NCBI GenBank assembly: GCA_041874755.1
Contig: CP102611.1
Location: 3,348,001 to 3,412,000, forward strand
DNA length: 64,000 nucleotides
Source: Chitinibacter sp. SCUT-21
GTDB taxonomy: Bacteria; Pseudomonadota; Gammaproteobacteria; Burkholderiales; Chitinibacteraceae
Direction of reading: 5' to 3'
The stretch's first letter is position 1; each line of letters starts with the position of its first letter. Positions 1-10,133 of this stretch are shown in pieces. The position numbers and the translations under genes were made by a program. Below the pieces are notes generated by a model. The model did no database searches. It saw only the letters and a list, made by a program, of their open reading frames with translations, and had not been told where the DNA came from.

Positions 1-1
1 A

Positions 2-58
2 GGTTTTGCGGCAATGGCGTATTTATTTGCGCTGGATGTGGCCAAACGCGGTTCGTAG
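2..58 (+). CDS. C-terminal tail of an unidentified gene, cut by the window edge
   Basis: One open frame enters from the left edge and stops at TAG 56-58, giving an 18-residue tail that starts GFAAMAYLF and ends AKRGS. It is too short to assign a family. It could also be chance, because the frame is open for only 18 codons. If real, this gene converges on nadB, and the hairpin at 61-82 lies between the two. Confidence 0.3.
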   Translation, partial: GFAAMAYLFALDVAKRGS

Positions 59-60
59 GG

Positions 61-82
61 CAAAAATACCTCTGTAGGTATG
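61..82 (-). terminator. Probable intrinsic terminator of nadB
   Basis: Read on the minus strand, a 6-bp stem (ATACCT/AGGTAT) with a 4-base loop is followed by TTTTG. It lies about 40 bases past the nadB stop. The stem is short, so it may be weak. Confidence 0.45.
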
Positions 83-124
83 CAAGGCCACGGATTGCTA
101 TGTGACCCTGCTAGTAATATACCC

Positions 125-1714
125 TTACTTTTTATTTTCCGGCGTGAGTAGCGTGGGTTTAGAGTTGGTGTCGATGCCGGGGTAATCGCGGCTGTAATGT
201 AGGCCGCGACTTTCTTTGCGCTCCATTGCACAACGCACGATTAACTCGGCAGTAATCACCAGATTGCGTAACTCCAGCAAATCGTTTGATACGCGGAAAT
301 TGCGATAAAACTCGTGAATTTCGCTTTTCAGTAAGTCAATGCGGTGCAGCGCTCTTTCAAGGCGTTTATTGGTGCGCACGATGCCGACGTAGTCCCACAT
401 AAAGCGGCGCAGCTCATCCCAATTGTGTGAAATCACCACTTCTTCATCCGGGTCGGTGACACGGCTTTCGTCCCATTCGGCGACTTCGGGCAGTGGCTGA
501 GCTTGCTGCGCCAAAATATCACTCGCGGCCGCTTTGCCCAGTACCATACATTCGAGCAGTGAGTTCGAGGCTAAGCGATTTGCGCCATGCAAGCCGGTGC
601 AAGCAACTTCACCAACAGCGTACAGATTGGCCAGATCAGTTCGGCCATCTAGATCGGTTACTAGGCCGCCGCAGGTGTAATGCGCAGCTGGCACAACAGG
701 AATCGGCTCTTTGGTGATGTCGATGCCAAGTTCTAGACAACGTTGGTAAATATTCGGGAAGTGCTCTTTGACAAAAGCGGCGGGTTTGTATGAAATATCC
801 AGATACACGCAGTCGTAACCGCCGCGCTTCATTTCAAAGTCGATCGCGCGCGCGACGACGTCGCGCGGCGCTAATTCGGCGCGCTCATCATGGTTGGGCA
901 TAAAACGCGTACCGTCGGGGAGGCGCAAAATGCCACCTTCACCACGCACCGCTTCAGTAATCAAAAATGATTTGGCGTGTGGGTGATACAGGCAAGTGGG
1001 GTGGAACTGGATGAATTCCATATTCGATACGCGACAACCTGCGCGCCAGCCCATCGCAATCCCATCGCCGGTCGCAACGTCTGGATTGGTCGTGTACAAA
1101 TAGACTTTGCCCGCGCCGCCCGTGGCCAGCACAGTAAATGGCGCCAGTATCGTTTCGACTCGATCGTTGATTTTGTCGTAGACGTAGGCCCCGACGCAAC
1201 GGGAGGCCTCGTTAGCGGCTTTCTCGGTGATTAAATCAACGGCGATATGTTCTTCCAGCAAGGTGATATTTGGGTGGGCAGCAACTTTAATCGCTAGTGT
1301 GTCAATGACGGCCGCACCCGTGGCGTCCGCTGCGTGAATAATGCGGCGATGGCTATGGCCGCCTTCGCGCGTCAAATGGTAGCCCTGATAGCTGGTGTCG
1401 CCCGTTTCATCTTTGGTAAACGGCACGCCCATTTCAATCAGCCAATCGATCGCGTCTTTTGAATTTTCGATGATGTAGCGCGTGGCGTCTGCGTCGCATA
1501 GGCCCGCACCGGCGACGAAAGTGTCTTTGATGTGGAGTTCAATGCTGTCGGAATCGTCGAGTACCGCTGCAATGCCGCCTTGCGCCCAGCCGCTGCCACC
1601 GTCGCGTAATGCGCGCTTGGTGATCAGACCTACTTTTAATTTTTCTGCCAACTGTAAAGCGATGGTCATGCCACCGAGCCCACTTCCTAAAATCAGAACA
1701 TCAAACTTGCGCAT
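125..1714 (-). CDS. nadB: L-aspartate oxidase
   Basis: NadB is the FAD-dependent cytoplasmic enzyme that oxidises L-aspartate to iminoaspartate, the first step of de novo NAD synthesis; NadA uses the product. The protein has 529 residues, normal for the family. The FAD dinucleotide motif GSGLGG is at residues 10-15, the [11 protein letters not shown] segment lies near residue 125, and the [19 protein letters not shown] and HYTCGGL blocks of the succinate dehydrogenase/fumarate reductase flavoprotein superfamily follow in order. It is divergent from rpoE, an arrangement seen in many proteobacteria. nadA and nadC are not in the window. The ATG is preceded by AGGA at about 9 bases. Confidence 0.97.
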   Translation of the reverse strand: MRKFDVLILGSGLGGMTIALQLAEKLKVGLITKRALRDGGSGWAQGGIAAVLDDSDSIELHIKDTFVAGAGLCDADATRYIIENSKDAIDWLIEMGVPFTKDETGDTSYQGYHLTREGGHSHRRIIHAADATGAAVIDTLAIKVAAHPNITLLEEHIAVDLITEKAANEASRCVGAYVYDKINDRVETILAPFTVLATGGAGKVYLYTTNPDVATGDGIAMGWRAGCRVSNMEFIQFHPTCLYHPHAKSFLITEAVRGEGGILRLPDGTRFMPNHDERAELAPRDVVARAIDFEMKRGGYDCVYLDISYKPAAFVKEHFPNIYQRCLELGIDITKEPIPVVPAAHYTCGGLVTDLDGRTDLANLYAVGEVACTGLHGANRLASNSLLECMVLGKAAASDILAQQAQPLPEVAEWDESRVTDPDEEVVISHNWDELRRFMWDYVGIVRTNKRLERALHRIDLLKSEIHEFYRNFRVSNDLLELRNLVITAELIVRCAMERKESRGLHYSRDYPGIDTNSKPTLLTPENKK

Positions 1715-1881
1715 GCGGTTTAGTCCTATAGTCCCTGCGTGATTCTTTAGCTAAGCTGTAATACTATCAGAGCTAGCTCGCCAATGTTGCGACTCAATAC
1801 GCTGCTGGGTGCTTGTAATTTTGCGACTCGCCCAAATAATGATGAACATCACTGGCAATATAAAACGATAGGAATACGAGT

Positions 1882-2493
1882 TTGACACAGGTCACCGACC
1901 GCGATTTAGATCAGGAGTTAGTGCGACGCGCCCAAGCAGGCGATCAACGTGCGTTCGAAATGCTGGTGATTAAATACCAGCGGCGAATTGCGCGCTTGTT
2001 GTCGCGAATGATTCGGGATCCCGCAGAGTTAGAAGACGTCAGCCAAGAGGCCTTTATCAAGGCTTATCGGGCTTTACCGTCTTTTCGCGGTGAAAGTGCG
2101 TTTTATACTTGGCTCTATCGTATTGCGATCAATACCGCTAAGAATCATTTGTCATCCCTTGGTCGTCGCCCGATGATGGCGGCTGAATATGAAGACGAAG
2201 ATGGTGAAACACTTGATGCGGTAGCGCAAGTTCCCGATTTTCATACGCCCGAAACTGAACTATCCAATCGGCAAATTGTCTCTACAGTGAATGAGGCTGT
2301 CGATGCGCTACCCGCTGATCTTCGTGAAGCGATCACTTTGCGTGAAATGGATGGCCTTAGTTACGAAGACATCGCGCTGGCGATGGATTGCCCAATCGGT
2401 ACTGTACGAAGCCGTATTTTTCGGGCGCGCGAAGCGATTGCGAATCGCCTAAGACCCCTGTTGTCCGAGGTAGGGAAGGATAAACGATGGTGA
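1882..2493 (+). CDS. rpoE: RNA polymerase sigma-E factor (ECF, RpoE/AlgU type)
   Basis: This is the extracytoplasmic stress sigma factor that directs RNA polymerase to envelope-repair genes. It has 203 residues: region 2 at about 23-90 (with DVSQEAFIKAYRAL) and region 4 at about 133-185, with a helix-turn-helix ending in GTVRSRIFRAREAI. The chosen start is TTG at 1882, giving the expected N-terminus, with GGA upstream; no in-frame ATG precedes region 2. It heads the rseA-rseB-rseC-degP run, the classical sigma-E/anti-sigma layout. No convincing sigma-E promoter (GAACTT-type -35) was found in the 167-base gap to nadB. Confidence 0.96.
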   Translation: MTQVTDRDLDQELVRRAQAGDQRAFEMLVIKYQRRIARLLSRMIRDPAELEDVSQEAFIKAYRALPSFRGESAFYTWLYRIAINTAKNHLSSLGRRPMMAAEYEDEDGETLDAVAQVPDFHTPETELSNRQIVSTVNEAVDALPADLREAITLREMDGLSYEDIALAMDCPIGTVRSRIFRAREAIANRLRPLLSEVGKDKRW

Positions 2494-2525
2494 GGGCGAT
2501 AGCGAAATCGAGTGAGGATACCAAG

Positions 2526-3011
2526 ATGAACGAAAAACTATCAGCTCTGATGGATGGTGAGTTGCCTAATGAGCAATGGGATGAAGTGCTCGACGCGCTT
2601 AAGCAAGATGTGAAATTACAAGCGCAGTGGCAAGAATGGCACGCCACCAAGGATGCAATGCAGGGTTTAACCCCGCTCTCAAATGATTTTATGACGAAAT
2701 TTTCTGCGCGACTCGCCGCCGAGCCGCGTGTTATTGCGCCAAATCGCCTGCAAAAACCTAAACGCTGGTGGGTGCCATTATCTGCCGCCGCATCAGTGGC
2801 CTTCGTTGGATTGGCTGTGTGGCAATTTAATTTGCCTTCTTCGACTCCGCACCAACAACTGGCCAGTGCTGATGTGTCAAATGTTCAGCACGTTCAGGTG
2901 GATGCGGCAGAAGTGCGTGCCTATCTGGCGGCCCACCGTTCTGGTTTGGCCAATCCAATGGGTGAAGATCATTTGGCACAGGTTTCATTTGAAGTTGGAG
3001 AACAGCGCTAG
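2526..3011 (+). CDS. rseA: Anti-sigma-E factor RseA
   Basis: RseA is an inner-membrane protein whose cytoplasmic N-terminus binds and silences sigma-E and is destroyed by regulated proteolysis during envelope stress. From the ATG at 2526 it has 161 residues, beginning MNEKLSALMDGEL, the typical RseA N-terminus. A single membrane segment lies at about 81-101, followed by a short periplasmic tail. An in-frame upstream start at 2487 would overlap rpoE by 7 bases and add 13 residues without family character, so 2526 is preferred. The stop is immediately followed by the rseB start (TAGATG), suggesting translational coupling. Confidence 0.9.
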   Translation: MNEKLSALMDGELPNEQWDEVLDALKQDVKLQAQWQEWHATKDAMQGLTPLSNDFMTKFSARLAAEPRVIAPNRLQKPKRWWVPLSAAASVAFVGLAVWQFNLPSSTPHQQLASADVSNVQHVQVDAAEVRAYLAAHRSGLANPMGEDHLAQVSFEVGEQR

Positions 3012-3989
3012 ATGTTGATCGCTCGTTGGAAATCCCGATTCGTTTTGCTGGCTGTTTTGGCTAATTGCGTGATGAGTGTGGCCGTTGCCGCGGAAACGCT
3101 GAGCAAAGATGCAGCCTTAAAGTTGCTCGAGCGCGCAGCCAATGCGGCTAAAAGTGCCACGTATGCGGGAACCTACGTTTATCAATATGGCGATGAAGTT
3201 TCAACTTATCGCATGATTCACGTGCTGGACGGGGTAACCGACGCTGAGCGTCGAGAAACGCTGGACGGCCCCCCACGTGAATACTATCGTCATGGCACGC
3301 AAGTAAGTATTTATCCTGCAGAGCAAAATTCTGGTGCTCTCGATCGGCGTTATACAGCGAAATTATTTCCGCGCCAGTTGCCGGATCAACTCGATAAATT
3401 GCTCGTGGCCTATCAAGTGCAATTGCTTGGCCATGAGCGTGTAGCGGGTAGGGAATCGACGGTGTATCAGTTGGAGCCGAATGATCAGTATCGTTACCCG
3501 CATCGCTTTTGGGTTGACGATCATTCTGGCTTGCTACTCAAATGGGTCGTGTTGGGTATGCGCAAAGAGGCTACGCAGCTATTCTCGTTCACGAATATAC
3601 AGCTGGGGAGTAGTGTTGATCGTAAATGGCTAAAGCCTACTCGCCAGTTGCAATCAGTAGTCATTGATAATAGTACTGGTATTGCGGCAGTGACGCAGGA
3701 AGCTGGTTGGGATATTAAGTCACCGCCCCTGGGTTTTCGCTTACTTAAACAAACGCGCAAAACCTTGCCGGGCAAAAGTCGCACTGTCATTCATCATCTG
3801 TACAGCGATGGCGCGGCGACCGTATCGATCTTTATTGAATCGTTTCATCAACGCATTCCATTGGGTTTGGCTCATCAAGGCGCAACTCACTTATACGCGC
3901 GACAAAGTGGCGGTTATCTAGTCACTGCTCTGGGCGAAGTCCCTGCTGCAACGGTTGAGGCATTTGCGAACGTGTACAATGCACGCTAA
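3012..3989 (+). CDS. rseB: Sigma-E regulatory periplasmic protein RseB/MucB
   Basis: RseB binds the periplasmic domain of RseA and shields it from the first-cutting protease until mislocalised lipids or LPS displace it. The protein has 325 residues with a signal peptide of about 26 residues (cleavage near AVA-AE). The mature part matches the MucB/RseB two-domain layout: a LolA-like N-terminal domain beginning near the AYAGTYVYQYG-like segment (here TYAGTYVYQYG), and a smaller C-terminal domain from about residue 225. It directly abuts rseA and is followed by rseC after 22 bases. Confidence 0.93.
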   Translation: MLIARWKSRFVLLAVLANCVMSVAVAAETLSKDAALKLLERAANAAKSATYAGTYVYQYGDEVSTYRMIHVLDGVTDAERRETLDGPPREYYRHGTQVSIYPAEQNSGALDRRYTAKLFPRQLPDQLDKLLVAYQVQLLGHERVAGRESTVYQLEPNDQYRYPHRFWVDDHSGLLLKWVVLGMRKEATQLFSFTNIQLGSSVDRKWLKPTRQLQSVVIDNSTGIAAVTQEAGWDIKSPPLGFRLLKQTRKTLPGKSRTVIHHLYSDGAATVSIFIESFHQRIPLGLAHQGATHLYARQSGGYLVTALGEVPAATVEAFANVYNAR

Positions 3990-4011
3990 GTCTGTCCATT
4001 GAGCTGTAGCC

Positions 4012-4482
4012 ATGATTGAAACTCAAGCGCAAGTTGTAAAAGCAGAGGGCGATTACGCCTGGGTAAAAATTCGCCCTCATACCCCTTGCGGAAGTTGCGA
4101 CCCCGAAAAAGGATGTAAATCAGTTGCCATCACGCGTATGTTTGGCAATGCGCAGGAAAGTTATCGCGTTAGTAATCCTGTGCATGCGCAGGCCAATGAT
4201 CTAGTAACCATCGGTGTTGCCGAGCGCGCCTTGCTCTCGACGGCCCTGTGGGCCTATGGCTTACCCATGCTGTTATTGCTCTTGGGCGCGATGATTGGTC
4301 ATTTTGTGACTGCCAAGAGTGAATTAGCCACTTTAAGTGGCGCAGTCATTGGGTTTATCCTTGGTTTTTTTGTGCTGCGGTTGTTACCTAAAACGCCAAT
4401 GCAACCTGCTGAGCCTGCAATTGTGGCAAAGCATCCAACTGGACAGGTGCTGAAAACCTGTGAACTAAAACGTACTCACTGA
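4012..4482 (+). CDS. rseC: SoxR-reducing/sigma-E regulatory protein RseC
   Basis: This is a 156-residue inner-membrane protein of the RseC/MucC family. The N-terminal part carries a cysteine cluster (C26, C29, C35, as CGSCDPEKGC), which in family members is linked to redox or iron-sulfur chemistry. Two membrane segments lie at about 77-97 and 100-122. Family members modulate sigma-E or take part in reducing the SoxR cluster; which applies here cannot be told from sequence. It sits in the rpoE operon, 16 bases before degP. Confidence 0.88.
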   Translation: MIETQAQVVKAEGDYAWVKIRPHTPCGSCDPEKGCKSVAITRMFGNAQESYRVSNPVHAQANDLVTIGVAERALLSTALWAYGLPMLLLLLGAMIGHFVTAKSELATLSGAVIGFILGFFVLRLLPKTPMQPAEPAIVAKHPTGQVLKTCELKRTH

Positions 4483-4498
4483 CCCAGAGGAAGGGACT

Positions 4499-5902
4499 AT
4501 GTTGAATCGATTTATGCTCACGACCTTACTGATTAGCGGTAGTTTGACGGCGGTTGCCGCGACAGCCGCGTTGCCCGATTTTACGGCCGTGGTCGAAAAG
4601 GAAGGCAAAGCAGTTGTAAATATTTCTACTACGGCATCAGTCCGTGAGGATGCAGCGGGGGCTCAAGGCATCGATCCGGAAACATTGGAATTGTTACGTC
4701 GCTTTGGTTTTCCAATGCCACCCGGAGCGCGTGGTGGTCAACCGCGTCAACATCAGGCGCAATCGCTGGGATCCGGTTTTATTATTGATAGCAATGGCTA
4801 CATCTTAACCAATGCCCATGTCGTGGCGCAGGCTGATGAAATTACGGTCAAAATGGTAGATAAACGTAGCTTTAAAGCTAAGGTGGTCGGTGCTGATGCC
4901 CGTACTGATGTGGCTTTGCTTAAAATTGAAGGCACAAATCTTCCCAAGGTTGACTTGGGGGATGCTAATAAATTGAAGCAGGGTGAGTGGGTGTTGGCGA
5001 TTGGCCAGCCTTTTGGCCTAGATAACACCGTGACTGCTGGGATTGTATCCGCTAAAGGCCGTAGCTTGCCCGATGAAAATTTTGTGCCCTTTATCCAAAC
5101 AGATGTGGCGATTAATCCAGGCAATTCAGGTGGCCCACTGTTTAATATGAATGGCGAAGTCGTGGGAATTAACTCGCAAATCTATAGCCGTTCCGGTGGC
5201 TATATGGGTCTGTCATTCTCGATTCCGATCGATGTTGCGATGAAGGTGGCGGATGAGCTCAAAGCCAATGGTAAAGTGACGCGTGGCCGTATCGGGGTGT
5301 CGATTCAAGACGTGAACGAAGACTTGGCGAAGAGTTTTGGCTTGTCTAAAGCGAGTGGCGCATTGCTCAGCTCAGTAGAAAAAGACGGCCCCGCCGAAAA
5401 AGCGGGTTTGAAAGCCGGCGATATCTTGCTGAAGTTTAACGGCCAAACGATTGCGAATGCAGGTGAATTGCCGCGCGTAGTGAGTGCAGCTAAGCCCGGA
5501 TCAAAAGCAACAGTGCAAGTTTGGCGCGATAAAGCGGCGCGCGACTTTCAGTTGACAGTGGGTCAATTGGAGGAAAGCGATAAAAACTCTCAAGCCCGTG
5601 AATATAAAGGCAATAGTGACGATGCCGGTAAATTTGGTCTGGCAATTCAGGAGCTAAATCCAAGGCAGCTAAAGCAGTTGGGAATTAGTTTTGGTTTGTT
5701 AGTGCGTAATACCAGTGGTGAAGCAGCTAAAGCAGGTTTACAGGCTGGGGATGTCATTGTCGGCTTGGGTGGACAAGATTTGACGAGTGCTGCGCAGCTG
5801 AAAAAAGCCTTGAGCGAGCTTAAACCCAACGGATCTTTGCCTTTGCGAGTTTTGCGAAATGGTAACCCTGCTTTTGTGGTGATCAAGGCGCCGGCTAAAT
5901 GA
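4499..5902 (+). CDS. degP: Periplasmic serine endoprotease, DegP/MucD (HtrA) family
   Basis: HtrA proteases degrade or hold misfolded envelope proteins and are a main output of the sigma-E response. The protein has 467 residues: a signal peptide of about 24 residues, a trypsin-like domain, and two PDZ domains (about 270-355 and 375-462). The catalytic triad is visible as H107 (TNAHVV), D137 (RTDVAL) and S210 (GNSGGP). The start has a good AGAGGAAGGG ribosome site. Being in the rpoE operon it matches MucD of pseudomonads in context; degP, degQ and mucD names are all used for such orthologues. It overlaps the next gene by 4 bases (ATGA). Confidence 0.95.
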   Translation: MLNRFMLTTLLISGSLTAVAATAALPDFTAVVEKEGKAVVNISTTASVREDAAGAQGIDPETLELLRRFGFPMPPGARGGQPRQHQAQSLGSGFIIDSNGYILTNAHVVAQADEITVKMVDKRSFKAKVVGADARTDVALLKIEGTNLPKVDLGDANKLKQGEWVLAIGQPFGLDNTVTAGIVSAKGRSLPDENFVPFIQTDVAINPGNSGGPLFNMNGEVVGINSQIYSRSGGYMGLSFSIPIDVAMKVADELKANGKVTRGRIGVSIQDVNEDLAKSFGLSKASGALLSSVEKDGPAEKAGLKAGDILLKFNGQTIANAGELPRVVSAAKPGSKATVQVWRDKAARDFQLTVGQLEESDKNSQAREYKGNSDDAGKFGLAIQELNPRQLKQLGISFGLLVRNTSGEAAKAGLQAGDVIVGLGGQDLTSAAQLKKALSELKPNGSLPLRVLRNGNPAFVVIKAPAK

Positions 5903-6141
5903 TCAAACTAAAGTTGTTTGGCCGCGAATATTGCAGCTTGTGCCATGTGATGAAGGATCAATTGCTGGTGCAAGCGGCGGGACGCTTTGAATTTGAGTGG
6001 ATTGATATTGAAGATATTGATGCGCTTGAAGCTTTGTACGGTGAATTGGTGCCGGTGTTAACCGATGAGAAGGGGCAGGAAATCTGCCACTATCATTTGG
6101 ATCAAGCGGCACTGGATGCTAGGCTGGCCGTTTTAGGCTAA
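5899..6141 (+). CDS. Glutaredoxin-like thiol-disulfide protein
   Basis: This is an 80-residue protein with a C12-S-L-C15 redox motif after a first strand (KLKLFGREYC), fitting the glutaredoxin-like DUF836 family with a thioredoxin fold. It is cytoplasmic, with no signal peptide. Its start overlaps the degP stop by 4 bases, so it is probably translationally coupled. A small glutaredoxin-like gene between degP/mucD and lepA is common in this group. The substrate is unknown. A strong terminator follows at 6163-6193. Confidence 0.85.
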   Translation: MIKLKLFGREYCSLCHVMKDQLLVQAAGRFEFEWIDIEDIDALEALYGELVPVLTDEKGQEICHYHLDQAALDARLAVLG

Positions 6142-6162
6142 AATCGCGGATTAACGCACAAC

Positions 6163-6193
6163 CGGGCACGCGTGGCGTGCCCGTTTTATTTTC
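6163..6193 (+). terminator. Intrinsic terminator of the rpoE-rseABC-degP-grx operon
   Basis: A perfect 9-bp GC-rich stem (CGGGCACGC/GCGTGCCCG) with a 3-base loop is followed by TTTTATTTTC. It lies 21 bases past the glutaredoxin stop and just before lepA, so lepA needs its own promoter or read-through. Confidence 0.85.
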
Positions 6194-6220
6194 TTGCCCT
6201 TACAAGATTTGGCTGGACAC

Positions 6221-8014
6221 ATGGATCATATTCGTAATTTCTCTATTATTGCCCACATCGACCACGGTAAAAGTACCTTGGCGGATCGGTTCATTCAGTT
6301 TTGTGGCGGCTTAGAAATGCGTGAAATGAGCGAGCAAGTGCTCGACTCAATGGATATTGAAAAAGAACGTGGCATTACGATTAAAGCGCAAACTGCCGCG
6401 CTGCATTACAAAGCGCGCGACGGCAAAGTTTATAACCTCAATCTGATTGATACCCCAGGACACGTTGACTTTAGCTATGAAGTCAGCCGCTCACTCGCAG
6501 CGTGTGAAGGTGCGTTGTTGGTCGTTGATGCTTCACAAGGGGTCGAAGCGCAAACCGTTGCTAACTGCTACACAGCGATTGAGCAGGGCGTGGAAGTTCG
6601 CCCAGTCTTGAACAAAATCGATTTGCCAGCGGCTGACCCAGATCGCGTGGCGCAAGAAATCGAAGACATTATCGGCATCGAGTCGATGGGCGCAGTGCAT
6701 GCATCTGCCAAGTCGGGTATTGGCATCGAGGATATTCTGGAAGAGGTTGTTACGAAGATACCCCCTCCTAAAGGTAATCCAGCTGGACCTTTAAAAGCTT
6801 TAATCATTGATTCATGGTTTGATAACTATGTTGGCGTTATCATGCTGGTGCGCGTAGTGGATGGTGAGTTGCGCCCGAAAGACAAAGTGCTGTTTATGTC
6901 ATCGAAAGCGCAGCATTTGTGCGAACAAGTCGGTGTCTTTACGCCCAAATCTGTGCAGCGTGATGTTCTGAAGGCGGGCGAAGTAGGTTTTGTGATTGCC
7001 GGTATTAAAGAATTGGCCAGTGCCAAAGTGGGAGACACGATTACCAACGCCAAAGAGCCTGCTGCTGAGCCTTTGCCTGGTTTTAAAGATGTGAAATCTC
7101 AAGTCTTTGCTGGCTTGTATCCAGTAGAAAGTCACGATTACGAAAAATTGCGCGATAGCTTGGAAAAGTTGCAACTAAATGATGCCTCGCTGCATTTCGA
7201 GCCTGAAGTGTCTTCGGCCTTGGGCTTTGGTTTCCGTTGTGGTTTCTTGGGGCTGTTGCACTTGGAGATCGTGCAAGAGCGCCTTGAGCGTGAGTTTGAT
7301 ATGGATTTGATCACTACGGCGCCGACCGTGGTGTACGAGTTGGTGATGCGCGGTGGTGAGGTGGTGCAGATCGAAAACCCATCCAAACTGCCTGATCCAT
7401 CGAAATACGACGAAGTACGCGAGCCAATTATCACGGCGACAATTTTGGTGCCACAAGATTACGTCGGCCCAGTTATGACGCTATGCAATCAAAAACGTGG
7501 TGCGCAGGTCAATATGCAGTATATGGGTCGCCAAGTGATGTTGACCTACGATTTGCCGATGGCCGAAGTTGTGATGGACTTCTTTGATAAGCTCAAATCC
7601 GTATCGCGTGGTTATGCGTCGCTCGATTACGACTTTAAAGAATTCCGCGCGGGCGATTTGGTGAAGCTGGACGTATTGGTGAATGGCGAGCGCGTTGATG
7701 CTTTAAGTTTGATCGTTCACCGCAGCAATAGCGTGTATCGCGGTCGGGAATTGATTTCAAAAATGCGTGAATTAATTCCACGCCAAATGTTTGATATCGC
7801 AGTTCAGGCCGCGATCGGTAGCCAAATTATCGCGCGTGAAACAGTGAAAGCAATGCGTAAAGACGTGCTGGCGAAGTGTTACGGTGGTGACGTTTCACGT
7901 AAACGCAAACTGCTGGATAAGCAAAAAGCGGGTAAAAAACGCATGAAGCAAGTGGGGAATGTTGAAATCCCACAAGAAGCGTTCTTGGCTATCTTGCAAG
8001 TATCAGATAAATAA
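6221..8014 (+). CDS. lepA: Elongation factor 4 (LepA)
   Basis: LepA is a ribosome-associated GTPase related to EF-G, proposed to aid translation or initiation under stress. From the ATG at 6221 it has 597 residues, the usual length. Motifs: AHIDHGKS P-loop at 11-18, GITIKAQ switch I, DTPGH at 77-81, NKID for guanine recognition near residue 135, and a C-terminal LepA domain rich in basic residues ([17 protein letters not shown]). A longer TTG start at 6194 would lie inside the terminator and adds no conserved residues. It is followed by lepB after 25 bases, the standard lepA-lepB pair. Confidence 0.97.
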   Translation: MDHIRNFSIIAHIDHGKSTLADRFIQFCGGLEMREMSEQVLDSMDIEKERGITIKAQTAALHYKARDGKVYNLNLIDTPGHVDFSYEVSRSLAACEGALLVVDASQGVEAQTVANCYTAIEQGVEVRPVLNKIDLPAADPDRVAQEIEDIIGIESMGAVHASAKSGIGIEDILEEVVTKIPPPKGNPAGPLKALIIDSWFDNYVGVIMLVRVVDGELRPKDKVLFMSSKAQHLCEQVGVFTPKSVQRDVLKAGEVGFVIAGIKELASAKVGDTITNAKEPAAEPLPGFKDVKSQVFAGLYPVESHDYEKLRDSLEKLQLNDASLHFEPEVSSALGFGFRCGFLGLLHLEIVQERLEREFDMDLITTAPTVVYELVMRGGEVVQIENPSKLPDPSKYDEVREPIITATILVPQDYVGPVMTLCNQKRGAQVNMQYMGRQVMLTYDLPMAEVVMDFFDKLKSVSRGYASLDYDFKEFRAGDLVKLDVLVNGERVDALSLIVHRSNSVYRGRELISKMRELIPRQMFDIAVQAAIGSQIIARETVKAMRKDVLAKCYGGDVSRKRKLLDKQKAGKKRMKQVGNVEIPQEAFLAILQVSDK

Positions 8015-8039
8015 ACTTTACCGAGATTAGGATAAACAC

Positions 8040-8999
8040 ATGAACTGGTTGTTGATCGGGGTAGTTTTATTGATTTTGGGTCCAGTGCTCATTGGCGCGG
8101 GCGCAAAGCACGAACGTAAAGGCAACGAGCCGCCTCAACTGGTTCAATACGGCTATTTGTCAGTCGTCGTTGGCGTTTTTATCTTGATGGTGCAATTCTT
8201 ATCAATTAGCACGGCAATGTTGCTGTTTGTGCTGATCACTGGCGTGATTTGGTCGCTGGATAAGTTTGTATGGCAAAAAAAGCGCGGTCAAAATCCAGTG
8301 GCAGATTGGGTTGAATATGGTCGCGGTTTTTTTCCTGTGATCTTGATCGTATTTGTCCTACGTTCATTCTTGGTAGAACCGTTCCAGATTCCGTCATCAT
8401 CAATGCGCCCCGGGCTGATTGTTGGTGATTTTATTCTCGTCAATAAATACGCCTTCGGTTTACGTATGCCGGTGACTAACCAAGTGGTAATTCCGGTCTC
8501 AAAGCCAGAACGTGGCAATGTGATGGTGTTTAACTACCCAGTTAATCCGCAAATTAACTATATTAAGCGCGTAGTGGCAGTGCCAGGTGATACAGTTGAA
8601 TATCGTAACAAAAAGCTCACCGTAAACGGACAAGCGGTGACAACTGTGGCTGCGGGTGAACACGCTTATACTGAGCAAGGTGTTTATGAGGTACGGAATT
8701 TGCAGTTCACCGAGACGATGGGCTCACATAAGTTTAATACGCTCAATATGGCAGATACACCAACCCTAAGTCTTTCTGAAGTCGCTGACTTTCCTGGGCG
8801 AGAAAAATGCCGCTATGATGAAAGTGGATTTGTGTGTAAAGTGCCCGCCAATCAGTATTTCACGATGGGTGATAATCGTGACCACAGTGCCGATAGTCGC
8901 TATTGGGGGTTTGTGGATGATAAGTATGTGGTGGGTAAAGCATTTTTGATCTGGATGAACTTTAAACATCTAGACCGTATTGGTACGATGATTCAATAA
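8040..8999 (+). CDS. lepB: Signal peptidase I
   Basis: This is the inner-membrane serine protease that removes signal peptides from exported proteins. It has 319 residues with membrane segments at about 3-21, 38-72 (probably two) and 97-110. The catalytic Ser is S121 in PSSSMRPG, and the general-base Lys is K176 in YIKRVVAVPGD. The downstream box MGDNRDHSADSR is present. The membrane part resembles the longer LepB forms of betaproteobacteria. It follows lepA directly and precedes the DUF4845 gene and rnc. Confidence 0.95.
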   Translation: MNWLLIGVVLLILGPVLIGAGAKHERKGNEPPQLVQYGYLSVVVGVFILMVQFLSISTAMLLFVLITGVIWSLDKFVWQKKRGQNPVADWVEYGRGFFPVILIVFVLRSFLVEPFQIPSSSMRPGLIVGDFILVNKYAFGLRMPVTNQVVIPVSKPERGNVMVFNYPVNPQINYIKRVVAVPGDTVEYRNKKLTVNGQAVTTVAAGEHAYTEQGVYEVRNLQFTETMGSHKFNTLNMADTPTLSLSEVADFPGREKCRYDESGFVCKVPANQYFTMGDNRDHSADSRYWGFVDDKYVVGKAFLIWMNFKHLDRIGTMIQ

Positions 9000-9034
9000 G
9001 GAATCACATATTCATATTTAGTGGGGATGAGAAA

Positions 9035-9400
9035 ATGAGAAAACAGCAAGGCTTATCTTTTTTTGGCTTTATCATCGTTGCAATGGCAGTTGCGATGGCT
9101 TTAATTACTGCCTTCAAAGTTGTACCGACATATATCGAGTATTTTAATATTAAGCAGGCTATCGCAACTGTTGTGAGTCAAAATTCAGGAGCTTCACCGG
9201 CTGTTATTCGCGATTCGTATTCAAAACATGCTCAAATTAGTGATATCGAAGCCGTGAATCCAGAAGACCTTTTGATTAATCAGGTCGGAGGAAGCACAAT
9301 AGTGACAGCAAATTATGAAAAGGTAGTACCTTTGGTTGCAAACGTCAGCTTGTTGTTCCAGTTTGATGTCGAAAGTAGTTCTGCCGCTGCTAAAGATTGA
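9035..9400 (+). CDS. DUF4845 family membrane-anchored protein
   Basis: This is a 121-residue protein with one N-terminal membrane segment (about 6-28) preceded by RKQQGLSF, somewhat like a pilin leader but without the pilin Glu5. A small, probably periplasmic domain follows. It matches the DUF4845 family by size, by the KVVPTYIEYFNIKQAI-type segment, and by its usual place between lepB and rnc in beta- and gammaproteobacteria. No function is established. The ribosome site GGGATGA lies just before the ATG. Confidence 0.85.
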   Translation: MRKQQGLSFFGFIIVAMAVAMALITAFKVVPTYIEYFNIKQAIATVVSQNSGASPAVIRDSYSKHAQISDIEAVNPEDLLINQVGGSTIVTANYEKVVPLVANVSLLFQFDVESSSAAAKD

Positions 9401-9422
9401 TTTTTTAGATTAAGGGTATATT

Positions 9423-10133
9423 TTGTCTGTTGTGCTTCCTGCCGAGCGCTTACAAAAAGCGCTCGGTTATGTTTTTTCTGAGCCTAAGCTTTTAAAGCAA
9501 GCTTTAACGCATCGATCTTCTTCATCGATCCATAACGAACGCCTTGAGTTTGTTGGGGACGGTATTCTTAATGCCTTGGTGGCGCGCAAGCTTTATCACT
9601 CATTTCCGCAATTTAGCGAGGGTGATTTGTCACGTTTGCGTGCGCACTTTGTTCGCCAGGACTCTTTGGCCGTGATTGCGACCGAATTGCAATTGGGGGA
9701 TTACCTCTCTCTTGGCGAGGGGGAGTTAAAAAGTGGTGGGCATCGCCGCCCAAGCATCTTAGCGGATGCCTTGGAAGCTATCTTGGGTGCGATTTGGCTA
9801 GACGGTGGTTTTGACGCGGCGGCTAAGGTCGTTGAAAAACTATTTGATGCCCGCATCGCCGAAGTTAACCCAAGCGATGCAATGAAAGACGCAAAAACTT
9901 CATTGCAAGAATGGCTACAAGCGCGAAAACTAGCGTTGCCTCAATATGAGGTGTTACGCCAAATTGGTGAGTCGCCAGATCAAATTTTCGAAGTGTCGTG
10001 TACTTGCGTTGAATTGAAAGTCGCGACCAAAGCCGAAGGCACAAGTCGTCGCGCCGCCGAGCAAGAGGCCGCTGGACGCTTATTGCATCAACTTCGTTTG
10101 CAACACCCCGGCAAAAAGGTAGCCAAAAAATGA
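9423..10133 (+). CDS. rnc: Ribonuclease III
   Basis: RNase III cuts double-stranded RNA, including the 30S rRNA precursor and regulatory RNAs. The protein has 236 residues: a nuclease domain with the signature NERLEFVGD at 38-46, metal-binding acidic residues including a distal DALEAILGA block, and a C-terminal double-stranded RNA binding domain at about 160-232. The start is TTG at 9423; the next Met lies far inside the nuclease domain, so the rare start seems genuine. It overlaps era by 4 bases (ATGA), the conserved rnc-era coupling. Confidence 0.96.
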   Translation: MSVVLPAERLQKALGYVFSEPKLLKQALTHRSSSSIHNERLEFVGDGILNALVARKLYHSFPQFSEGDLSRLRAHFVRQDSLAVIATELQLGDYLSLGEGELKSGGHRRPSILADALEAILGAIWLDGGFDAAAKVVEKLFDARIAEVNPSDAMKDAKTSLQEWLQARKLALPQYEVLRQIGESPDQIFEVSCTCVELKVATKAEGTSRRAAEQEAAGRLLHQLRLQHPGKKVAKK

